In this document: positions 8,360 through 16,031 of the stretch, one piece after another
How positions within the stretch are numbered: the first letter of the stretch is position 1
How the letters are laid out: the number at the start of each line of letters is the position of its first letter
Source of the DNA: Planctomycetota bacterium
GTDB lineage: Bacteria > Planctomycetota > B15-G4 > SIAN01
Assembly: GCA_028289345.1 (NCBI GenBank)
Contig: JANQQL010000015.1
Location: forward strand, 310,001 to 374,000
Direction: 5' to 3'
Length of the DNA stretch: 64,000 nucleotides
Made by a program: the position numbers and the translations under genes
Notes under the pieces: generated by a model
Told to the model about the DNA's origin: nothing
What the model saw: the letters and a program-made list of their open reading frames with translations, nothing else
The model's database searches: none

Positions 8360-9808
8360 TCAGGCGTCTTCCGCCCCGGTCGCCGAGGCCTGCAAGCTCG
8401 GCTTCTTGACTCGCTGGTAGTCGTAAAGTCCCGCTTCGTCGAACAGCACCCGGTCCTCGTAGTCATCGAACCAGATGGCGTTCGGGTTGCGGCCGACGAT
8501 GCACACCTTGCCGCGATCCGGAGCCGCCGCCGCATTGCGCAGGATCTTGAAAATCACGACTCCGTTTTCGCTGCCGGCCAGTCCCGGAATCGGTTCATTG
8601 GTCACGGCCGCGACTTCGGTCTTCCCCTTGTAATGCGTGATCGACAGGCGGGCGTGGTTCTCGACGCCGGACAATCCTTTCTGAGACTCGTTGAGGATTT
8701 GCCAAGCGGTCTCCATCGGGACATTGAAGGCGCGATAGGCCACGATGTCGCGGCCGCAGAAGAAGTAGTGGTTCTCGGCGCCGACGCGCTTCATTTCCCG
8801 CTGCATGATGCGCAGGGCAGTGGCGTCGTCGTTGATGTCTTTGATGATCGGCGACTGGTTCTCGACGCTGACCCAACCACGCTTGACGATTCCCCGAACG
8901 GCCTTTCGGGTGGCCGGGATCCACTGCAGGAAGCCTTTTTCGTCCTGCATGTAGTTGCCACCGTCATCCTTGGCGAGGAACTCGTCCGGATGGTTGAAGT
9001 GGATCATCAGGCGCAGACCCACCTCCGGGTAGGTTTCGTGGAACCGATCCAGCATGCTCAGGAACGACTCGTCGAAGCGCTCGGGGAAGAACGCGAGTTC
9101 CTTGGTGCCGACGCGAATCGACTCGACTCCCGACTCCGCCAAGGCGCCGAACCAGCCGGCGAGCTTGGCGTTGGACAACACCATCGGGTCACCGCCTGAG
9201 AGCAGGATCTCGCGCAGCTTCTCGCGACCCGTCTCGGGGTGAATGCCACCGTTCTTCTCGACGAGTTCGTTGTGGGATCGCACGTAGGCGGTGATCTCGG
9301 GGATCTCCGCCAGCCCCTTCTTGGCGACCGTTCCGTCCTGACGCTCGATGTCTTTGCGACCGATCAGCTCTTCGCGGTAGCAGAAGCGACAGTGGGCCGA
9401 GCACGTGGAGACCACGTACATCAGTCCCATTTCGTACTTGTGGAGAAGCCCCTCGACGGGGCTGTAGTCCATCTGGAATCCCGGGTCTTCGGAACCGGCC
9501 AGGTCTTGGGTCTCGTCTGGGCTCGCTTTCACGAGACGCTGAATCGGGAGGCTCTTCTTGGCCAACTCGAAGTAATGGCGGGTCAGCTTCACCGGCATGC
9601 GCGATTCCACGTCGCGATCGGTGCCCTTCAACTCCTTCAACGCGGAAAGTTCGTCATTCGAGTAGAAGTTCAAGATGTCGGCGGGAGCTTTCTCCGCAAA
9701 GAACGGAGACAAGCCGTTGATGATCTCCCGGTTGTAAGGAGGGCTTTCCACAGTGTCGAGGAACGCTTTTTCGCGAGCGGTGGGAACGTAGCGTGCGGGA
9801 GAGGTCAT
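8360..9808 (-). CDS. kamA: KamA-family radical SAM aminomutase (lysine 2,3-aminomutase-like)
   Basis: A 482-residue radical S-adenosylmethionine and PLP enzyme. The cluster motif is CSAHCRFCYRE (CxxxCxxC), followed by ILLSGGDPMVLS and the family stretches VRVGTKELAFFPERF-like and QSPIIKDIND. Lysine 2,3-aminomutase converts L-lysine to L-beta-lysine. The protein is longer than the roughly 415-residue clostridial enzyme, with extra N-terminal sequence and an insert with a KDDGGNYMQDEKGF stretch, so the exact substrate is inferred. The ATG at 9808 (MTSPARYVPTAREK) is chosen; the 30 codons upstream look non-coding. It is first in the cluster with the CoA-transferase and aminotransferase and divergent from the sulfatase gene. 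Confidence 0.88.
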   Translation of the reverse strand: MTSPARYVPTAREKAFLDTVESPPYNREIINGLSPFFAEKAPADILNFYSNDELSALKELKGTDRDVESRMPVKLTRHYFELAKKSLPIQRLVKASPDETQDLAGSEDPGFQMDYSPVEGLLHKYEMGLMYVVSTCSAHCRFCYREELIGRKDIERQDGTVAKKGLAEIPEITAYVRSHNELVEKNGGIHPETGREKLREILLSGGDPMVLSNAKLAGWFGALAESGVESIRVGTKELAFFPERFDESFLSMLDRFHETYPEVGLRLMIHFNHPDEFLAKDDGGNYMQDEKGFLQWIPATRKAVRGIVKRGWVSVENQSPIIKDINDDATALRIMQREMKRVGAENHYFFCGRDIVAYRAFNVPMETAWQILNESQKGLSGVENHARLSITHYKGKTEVAAVTNEPIPGLAGSENGVVIFKILRNAAAAPDRGKVCIVGRNPNAIWFDDYEDRVLFDEAGLYDYQRVKKPSLQASATGAEDA

Positions 9809-10252
9809 GATTCTCGAATCGGGTTGGGGGCAGGCCCCGGACCGGGGCGCCGAAAGGACGAAAACACCGCTCAATCTACCAATCGCCTCCGAGGCCACAA
9901 CCCGTGTCCGGAGGGAGATCCGGGGTGTCGGGGATCCGGCGAGGCCAAGGCAGCCAGGTCACAACGGCACACTTGGCTGAAATTGCCGCGCGGGGCCGGT
10001 CTCGCCACGAATTCTGTCCCACCGCATGGGACGCAGAGGTCGGGAAGACAGCGGGTGAGCAAAACGTACCGCGATTCGTCAGCCGGCCAGGCCTTTTGGG
10101 CAAGGCGCCCTTGGTGGCGTGCGAACCGGGCTGGACCCCAAGCGAGAACAAGCCCCATCGTCGCCTCCAGGATGCCCGCCGCTCCGTGCCTCGAGGACTA
10201 GAATGGCGACGACGCCGACGTGCGGAGGGAACAAGAATTGGGAGGAGATTCC
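9809..10252. other. Divergent intergenic region between kamA and the sulfatase gene
   Basis: About 440 bp with no recognisable gene on either strand. It must hold promoters for both divergent units, but no clear sigma-70 hexamers or operator palindromes stand out. Confidence 0.4.
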
Positions 10253-12097
10253 ATGGCACCAGTGCACCGCACGAAGGAGAAGGGACGACCACCACTGCAG
10301 GGTTCCGGACAACGACCGCGACCACTCCTCGTCCGACTGGCGACCGCACTTTTCCTCCCACTGCTGTCGCCCGCCTTGTTCGCCGACGGACCGGGCAACG
10401 TGCTGGTGCTGGTGGCAGACGACATGGGTTTCGAAATGATCGGGGCGTATGGCGTCGGAGGCGATCCCGCCACAACCCCCGTGCTGGACTCCATGAGTCA
10501 GTCCGGAGTGTTGTTCCGCAACGCTTGGTCGAGCCCTCTTTGCACGCCGACTCGTGCCACCATTCAGACCGGGCGCTACGGATTTCGCACGAGCATCGGC
10601 CTGGTGGAGTGGCACGACCCGGTCGCTTTGCCCCTGGCCGAGATCACCATTCCCGAGATGCTCGATTTGGGAACCGGGAATGCCTACCAGCATTCGGCGT
10701 TTGGCAAGTGGCATTTGGGAGCGCGCCAGCAACCGGGCTGGAATCTGTCCCCCAATGCCGCCGGCTACGACCACTACGCAGGAGCCCTGACCAACTTCGA
10801 AGGCAGCGAGACCTTCTCCAACTTCCCAAAGGTCATCAACGGTGTCGAAAGTACCAGCACCACCTACGCCACCACCGACGAGGTGGATGATGCCATCGCA
10901 TGGATCTCCGCGGCCTCGGAACCGTGGTTCTGCCTGGTGAACTTCCACGCCCCCCACAGCCCGTTTCATGCACCCCCGGACTCGCTGTTGAGCCAAGCAA
11001 CGCGAAACGAGTTGCAGGCCGCTGGCCCGGTTGATGACGATCCTCGCCCCTACTTCAAAGCCATGTGCGAAGCGATCGATACGGAAGTTGGCCGGCTCCG
11101 CAGTGAGTTGGGCTCGGTGTGGGACAACGCCACGGTCATTTTCTTGAGCGACAACGGAACTCCTGCCGGCCCCGTCCCCGCGCCTCCCGTCGAACCCGAC
11201 AAGGCCAAGGGCACCCTGTTCCGCGGCGGCATCAACGTCCCGCTGATTGTCAACAGTCCGCTGGTTCAGTCCCCGGGCTCCGAGAGCAACGCATTCGTTC
11301 ACACCGCCGACCTGTTCGCCACCATTGCCGAACTGGCCGAAGTCGACCTGACCGCAGTCATCCCGGAAGGCCGCAACCTCGACTCCGTGAGCTTCGTGCC
11401 TTCGATCGTCGATTCCAGCGTCGCCGGAGCTCGCCAAGAGTTGTTCTCGGAACGATTCTTTCCAAACGTTCGTGGCGGCCCTGATCCCAAGCGTCGCAAG
11501 GTTTGGTTCGAGGACGAGGGCAACGCGGGGCCCGGCCAAGCACGATTGAGCCTGGAAGGAAACATGGTGTGGGCGCCGCAAAACGCCGAACTCGTGGTGG
11601 AAGGGGCTCCGGCCAATCAAACCGCGTGGCTGGTTCGCAGCGCGCGCAAAGATCCGACCCCCTCGTTCGGCGGAGTCATCGTTCCCTCTCCGATCTTCGA
11701 CTGGCAGATGTTCACCACGGACGGGGACGGCAATTTGCGAATCCCCGCCACCCGGGCCGCAACCCAGTGGTCCGCCTTCGTCCAGGTTCTGATCAAGGAT
11801 CTCAGCCAACCCCAGCGCTGGCAGATCACCAACGCCTTGCGCGTCGACTACCCCGAGTTCAGCCGCACGATTCGTGACGAACGCTATCAAGTCATCTCCA
11901 AGAAGTTTGGCGGCGGTGACCAGTTCTATGACCTGCAAAACGACCCGTGGCAGAACAACAACTTGCTGGACGGCACTCTGTCCCCGGTCGAGCAAGAGCG
12001 TTACGAAACACTCGTGGCGCGGCTGGATGAGTTGAAGCTGGCCGGCCGTGCCAGGCCGTTGTCTCTGGACAATGGGGCCGTTCCGGAAACTCGCTAG
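10253..12097 (+). CDS. Secreted sulfatase (formylglycine-dependent, Cys-type)
   Basis: A 614-residue alkaline-phosphatase-fold sulfatase. A twin-arginine-free signal peptide lies around residues 25-45 (LFLPLLSPALFADG). Metal-binding residues appear in VLVLVADDMG near the mature N-terminus. The formylglycine site is CTPTRATIQTGR, with Cys about residue 97, matching C-x-P-x-R. Then come FGKWHLG, FHAPHSPFH and IFLSDNGTPAG with the usual Asp-Asn pair. These hydrolyse sulfate esters of polysaccharides in the periplasm or outside. The ATG at 10253 is supported by GGAGGAG at 10241-10247. The C-terminal region is long and lacks an obvious carbohydrate-binding module. A formylglycine-generating enzyme would have to be encoded elsewhere. 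Confidence 0.93.
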   Translation: MAPVHRTKEKGRPPLQGSGQRPRPLLVRLATALFLPLLSPALFADGPGNVLVLVADDMGFEMIGAYGVGGDPATTPVLDSMSQSGVLFRNAWSSPLCTPTRATIQTGRYGFRTSIGLVEWHDPVALPLAEITIPEMLDLGTGNAYQHSAFGKWHLGARQQPGWNLSPNAAGYDHYAGALTNFEGSETFSNFPKVINGVESTSTTYATTDEVDDAIAWISAASEPWFCLVNFHAPHSPFHAPPDSLLSQATRNELQAAGPVDDDPRPYFKAMCEAIDTEVGRLRSELGSVWDNATVIFLSDNGTPAGPVPAPPVEPDKAKGTLFRGGINVPLIVNSPLVQSPGSESNAFVHTADLFATIAELAEVDLTAVIPEGRNLDSVSFVPSIVDSSVAGARQELFSERFFPNVRGGPDPKRRKVWFEDEGNAGPGQARLSLEGNMVWAPQNAELVVEGAPANQTAWLVRSARKDPTPSFGGVIVPSPIFDWQMFTTDGDGNLRIPATRAATQWSAFVQVLIKDLSQPQRWQITNALRVDYPEFSRTIRDERYQVISKKFGGGDQFYDLQNDPWQNNNLLDGTLSPVEQERYETLVARLDELKLAGRARPLSLDNGAVPETR

Positions 12098-12227
12098 CGG
12101 CTTGGCCCCCACTTCGGAGGGACCTACCAGCTCCAGACGCGGAGTTCCCGCACCCATCGATCCGCTCGTTCTCTCCATTGTTCTTCGGATTGAGTGAATG
12201 TGATTGAATGCGGACAAGGAGGCCGGA

Positions 12228-13694
12228 ATGCAACGAACTCGAACCCTTGGATTCCTTTCGCCGTCGATCTTGATGTTCGCATTCGCATTGATGGCATTCT
12301 TCCACGCCAGCTCCGCGAGCGCCCAGTTACACAAAGACACTCGACTGGGCTTTCAGATCAAGTACCCCCGATCGTTCGAGCCCATCCCCATCGAGCCCAC
12401 CGAGAACTGGACCGTCGCCAAGTTCCAGGCCAAGACTCCCGATCACACGTCGGTTGGAAAGAGCTACACACGGATCCAGGTCCGGCACGCTCCGGGAATC
12501 AAGAAGATCGACTGGCAAGGCTGGGAGAAGAGCTGGGGGGAACCGGGCAAAGTTCGCGAAACGAAAATCGCCGGCATGTACGCGGAGGAGTGCACTTTCA
12601 CGAAACCTTCCCGCACGGCACAGGTCACGATCGTTCTCGCAGAAGAAGGGTGGTTCGCAATCCTCGGATACTGCCACCCCGAGCGTTTCAAGAAGTGGAA
12701 ATCGGAATTCTCCAAGGCCACCAAGTCGTTCAAGCGCATCGAGAAAGAAGAGCGAACCATCACCTCCCAAGATCCTCAGGAGCAACAGATTCAGGAGGTG
12801 ATCTCTCGGCTTCCTCATGGCTGGAACTGGGAGCGGTCCGATCGATACGTGTACATCTACAACGGGGAAAAGGACTTCATCCGCACGGTGTCTCGGCAAA
12901 TCGAGACCATGCGCGACGAGTTTGAGAAGCTGTATCCACCTCGAGAACCGATCACTGCGATCTCCATCGTTCGCATCACTGGAGACGAAGATACCTACCG
13001 CGGTTACGGCGGCCCGGCGGAGTCGCTCGGGTATTGGTCGAGCGCAAATAAAGAACTCGTTTTGTTCGATCGCAAGCCTCGCGACCAGGTCATCGAGACT
13101 CTGAATCACGAAGCATTTCACCAGTACATCTTCTACTGGGCGGGGCAACTCGCCCCTCACAGCTGGTACAACGAGGGCCATGGTGACTACTTCGCGGGCG
13201 CCAAGATGACCCGCTCGTTCAAGGTCACGGGCTACGGCCCGTTGCGCCACACGACACGACATCCGACGGTGAAGAAAGCCTGGCGCGAGGACCGCCTGAT
13301 TCCCCTCCAGAAGCTCATGAGTTGGACCCAGGCGGAGTTTTACGAACGGAAAGTCGTTTATCTCGCCTACGCCCAGGCGTGGGCGCTCATCACCATGTTT
13401 CGGCAATCCAAGAAGCTCCCGAAGCAATACGACTCACTCCTAGACGACTACTTGGCAAATCTCCTCGAAGCCCGAATCGAGTTGGCGCGCAAAGAACGAG
13501 AAGCGGCGATCGCCCCCCTCAAGAGAAGCAAGGCCCCCCTCCCCACCGACAGTCTCGAGGACTACTTCTCCAGGATCCACCCCGTCAAGATCCAGGCTCT
13601 CGCCTTCACCAAGACCTTCGGAGCATGGTCAGAAGAAGACTGGGACAAGCTGAACGAAGTGTTCTCCAAGTTCGTCGGAACGATCAAGGGATAG
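12228..13694 (+). CDS. Secreted zinc metallopeptidase-like protein (HEAFH, gluzincin-like)
   Basis: A 488-residue protein with a signal peptide (about residues 8-33, ending ASSASAQ). The C-terminal half holds NHEAFHQYIF (HExxH, His about 294 and 298), followed 18 residues later by WYNEGHGDYFAG, where Glu about 316 fits the third zinc ligand of gluzincins. This arrangement is like the DUF1570-type peptidases common in planctomycetes. The N-terminal half (about 34-170) is a separate domain without a firm family. Start ATG 12228 has AAGGAGG just upstream; a start at 12204 would place extra residues before the signal. The substrate is unknown. Confidence 0.72.
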   Translation: MQRTRTLGFLSPSILMFAFALMAFFHASSASAQLHKDTRLGFQIKYPRSFEPIPIEPTENWTVAKFQAKTPDHTSVGKSYTRIQVRHAPGIKKIDWQGWEKSWGEPGKVRETKIAGMYAEECTFTKPSRTAQVTIVLAEEGWFAILGYCHPERFKKWKSEFSKATKSFKRIEKEERTITSQDPQEQQIQEVISRLPHGWNWERSDRYVYIYNGEKDFIRTVSRQIETMRDEFEKLYPPREPITAISIVRITGDEDTYRGYGGPAESLGYWSSANKELVLFDRKPRDQVIETLNHEAFHQYIFYWAGQLAPHSWYNEGHGDYFAGAKMTRSFKVTGYGPLRHTTRHPTVKKAWREDRLIPLQKLMSWTQAEFYERKVVYLAYAQAWALITMFRQSKKLPKQYDSLLDDYLANLLEARIELARKEREAAIAPLKRSKAPLPTDSLEDYFSRIHPVKIQALAFTKTFGAWSEEDWDKLNEVFSKFVGTIKG

Positions 13695-13985
13695 ACGCCG
13701 CCGGATCGCGAATCAGAGGTTCGCTCTGAGGGCTGTGGCCTCCGTTCGAAACCTTCCAGAGCTGGATCTCTTTGCATGGAAAAGCAGAGATCCCGCCTGG
13801 TGGACGGATGAACGCCCAATCCCAACGGTCAAGCATCGCCGCTGAGATTTCCACCCTCACATCGACCGAACATCGTTGCGTCGTTCCGCAATTCTCTGAG
13901 GGCGACTTGGAATGTGCGGGAAAAGAAAGACCGCTTGCCGCGTCAAGGGTGTCCGGTTTCCTCCTGCTCCTCCGAAAGGCCTTCC

Positions 13986-15410
13986 ATGAAATCGCGAATC
14001 CCACTGATCGCCTCCCTGGTCACCACTGTGGCCGCCTCCTCCTTCGCTCAAGAAGAAGTCGCTGTTTACCAAGACCCGAACGCCCTGTTTTTTGCCATTC
14101 GAGCAGAGGCCGTGGGCGATCTGTCCGGGGACGGCATCCAAGAACTCGGAGTGTCGTCCATTGCGAATGTGCCGGCCGGCGGCGAGACTTTTGAAGTCCT
14201 CTCCGGTGCCGACGGTTCCGTGATTGGATCACTTCCGGTCGGGAGCGGTCACCTGATCGACCGCATGGTGCCCGCCGGAGACGTCGACAATGACGGCGTC
14301 CTGGATTTCATGATCACGGACACCGGTCAGGTCTCCCGGGACGTCCTTGTCATCTCGGGCGCGACCTTTGGCATTCTTCACAGCTACTTCCGGTCCGTCG
14401 ACCTGTTCGTCTTCGACTTCTTTGGCGGCGAACCCGCCGGAGGAAGCGACTTGAACAATGACGGTCACGACGACTTCTACATCAACGACCCGTTCCATGA
14501 CATCGGCCGCTTCTATTCTGGAGTCAACGGCCAGGTTCTTCACACCATCTCCGGCCCTCCCCCCGTTCAGCTCCTGGGCGACGTCAACGGCGATGGGAAC
14601 GAGGACTATGCGACGATTCAATCCGGAGGGGTTCAGTGGCATTCCGGTGCGGACGGCTCCCTGCTCCATTCCTCGAGCGGAATCGATGCAGGAGATTCTC
14701 TGAAATCCTTGGCGGCTTTGAGCGACCGCAACGCCGATGGGGTGGAAGAGATCGTCGTCACGGCCACCGAGGGACCTCTGGTCACTCGGGTCTACTTGCT
14801 GGACGGCCTGACCGGGGCTTCGATCGGGTTTGCCAATGTTCCTGCCGAGGCAGCTCTGAGTTCCTCTTTGAAAGTGGCGGGAGACATGAATGGCGATGGA
14901 TTCGAGGATTTCGTTCTGTTTGGTTCCGACGGAACGGTCGATCGCGATCACATCGCTTTGTACTCCGGACGCGACCTTGACCATCTCTACCTCTGGGAAG
15001 CCGACAGCTCGATCCGTTTCGGGGAAGGGACCGCCGCCCTCGGAGATTTCAACAACGACGGCACCGACGACATCGCTTTCAGTACTCGAGAAGGGAATGG
15101 TTCTCTCTCCATCCGAGGCGGACGCGAACTGTTCTTGACCGCGCCCGACCGCGTCGAAGTGAACGAGCAAGTCACTCTGCGAACCACTGGAGGCGAACCG
15201 GGCAAGATCACTGGGTTATTCCTTGTGGAAGTGAACGGCTCTCCTCTGGTTTTTCGACCATCGCCTTTGGTCTTGCTGGATGCCGTTGGGGCCTCACAAG
15301 AGACCATTCCCATGCCCTTCTTCCCAGTGGATTTGACCTTCCTGTCGTTCGCCAGGGACGCCACAAACAGTGTCGTGGTCAGTGGTTCTGAAGTCGTGGG
15401 CGTCGAATAG
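13986..15410 (+). CDS. Secreted FG-GAP/integrin-alpha-type beta-propeller protein
   Basis: A 474-residue protein with a signal peptide (MKSRIPLIASLV, ending SSFAQ). At least six Ca-binding DxDxDG-like loops recur about every 45-60 residues: DLSGDGIQEL, DVDNDGVLDF, DLNNDGHDDF, DVNGDGNEDY, DMNGDGFEDF, DFNNDGTDDI. This is the FG-GAP/VCBS type propeller repeat found in secreted adhesion or carbohydrate-associated proteins of planctomycetes. The last roughly 100 residues are a non-repeat beta-rich tail, perhaps a sorting or surface domain. The ATG at 13986 is chosen because it starts the signal peptide. The function is not known beyond the fold. Confidence 0.85.
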   Translation: MKSRIPLIASLVTTVAASSFAQEEVAVYQDPNALFFAIRAEAVGDLSGDGIQELGVSSIANVPAGGETFEVLSGADGSVIGSLPVGSGHLIDRMVPAGDVDNDGVLDFMITDTGQVSRDVLVISGATFGILHSYFRSVDLFVFDFFGGEPAGGSDLNNDGHDDFYINDPFHDIGRFYSGVNGQVLHTISGPPPVQLLGDVNGDGNEDYATIQSGGVQWHSGADGSLLHSSSGIDAGDSLKSLAALSDRNADGVEEIVVTATEGPLVTRVYLLDGLTGASIGFANVPAEAALSSSLKVAGDMNGDGFEDFVLFGSDGTVDRDHIALYSGRDLDHLYLWEADSSIRFGEGTAALGDFNNDGTDDIAFSTREGNGSLSIRGGRELFLTAPDRVEVNEQVTLRTTGGEPGKITGLFLVEVNGSPLVFRPSPLVLLDAVGASQETIPMPFFPVDLTFLSFARDATNSVVVSGSEVVGVE

Positions 15411-15491
15411 ATCGCGTTCCCCTGGACGGAATCCGAATGATGGGAGACAATCCTCATTGACTGCAGAGCTTGCCGGAAGGACCACGAACGC

Positions 15492-16031
15492 ATGGTTCCC
15501 CCCAATTCTCTTTCTTCGTCGGAGTTGGATCGGCTGTTGCCACTCGTGTATGACGAGCTACGGGCGGTCGCGGGGAAAGCACTGGGCGGCGAACCCAGTG
15601 GACACACCTTGCAACCCACCGCACTGGTCCACGAAGCCTACCTTCGCCTGGTGCGACAGCGGGAACGCGCCATCAAGAACCGGGCCCAGTTCTTCGCCTT
15701 GGCCGCACGGGTCATTCGGCGAGTTCTTGTCGACCATGCGCGGTTGCGACTAGCGATGAAGCGCGGCGACGGGAATACCAGGATTCCCCTCGAGGATCAT
15801 CTCGCGCTGCAGGATGAACCAATGCTTGACAGCCTCGCGCTCCACGAGGCTTTGGAAAAACTCGCCAAGGACGACATGGAGCTGAGCAGGCTAGTCGAGT
15901 TGCGATTCTTCGCGGGATTGACTCTCGAAGAGTGCGCGGCGGCCATGGACCAATCCCGCTCGAACATCCACCGCCGCTGGGAGTTCGCGCGTACCTGGCT
16001 GAAGAGGGAGTTGAGTCAAAGGGATGCATGA
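15492..16031 (+). CDS. ECF-type RNA polymerase sigma factor (planctomycete TIGR02999-like group)
   Basis: A 179-residue sigma-70 family protein. LDRLLPLVYDELRAVAGKAL plus HTLQPTALVHEAYLRLVRQ is the region 2 signature of the ECF-like group abundant in planctomycetes. The region 4 helix-turn-helix is LVELRFFAGLTLEECAAAM followed by DQSRSNIHRRWEFARTWLKR. There is no adjacent anti-sigma factor; instead the stop overlaps the start of a Ser/Thr kinase by 8 bp (16024-16031). This arrangement is typical of ECF groups thought to be controlled by the partner kinase. Start ATG 15492 has GGAAGGA upstream. Confidence 0.95.
   Translation: MVPPNSLSSSELDRLLPLVYDELRAVAGKALGGEPSGHTLQPTALVHEAYLRLVRQRERAIKNRAQFFALAARVIRRVLVDHARLRLAMKRGDGNTRIPLEDHLALQDEPMLDSLALHEALEKLAKDDMELSRLVELRFFAGLTLEECAAAMDQSRSNIHRRWEFARTWLKRELSQRDA

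Noticed and set aside
10079..12340. 753-codon minus-strand frame opposite the sulfatase gene
   Set aside because: Antisense shadow of a gene with a clear sulfatase signature, signal peptide and ribosome-binding site.
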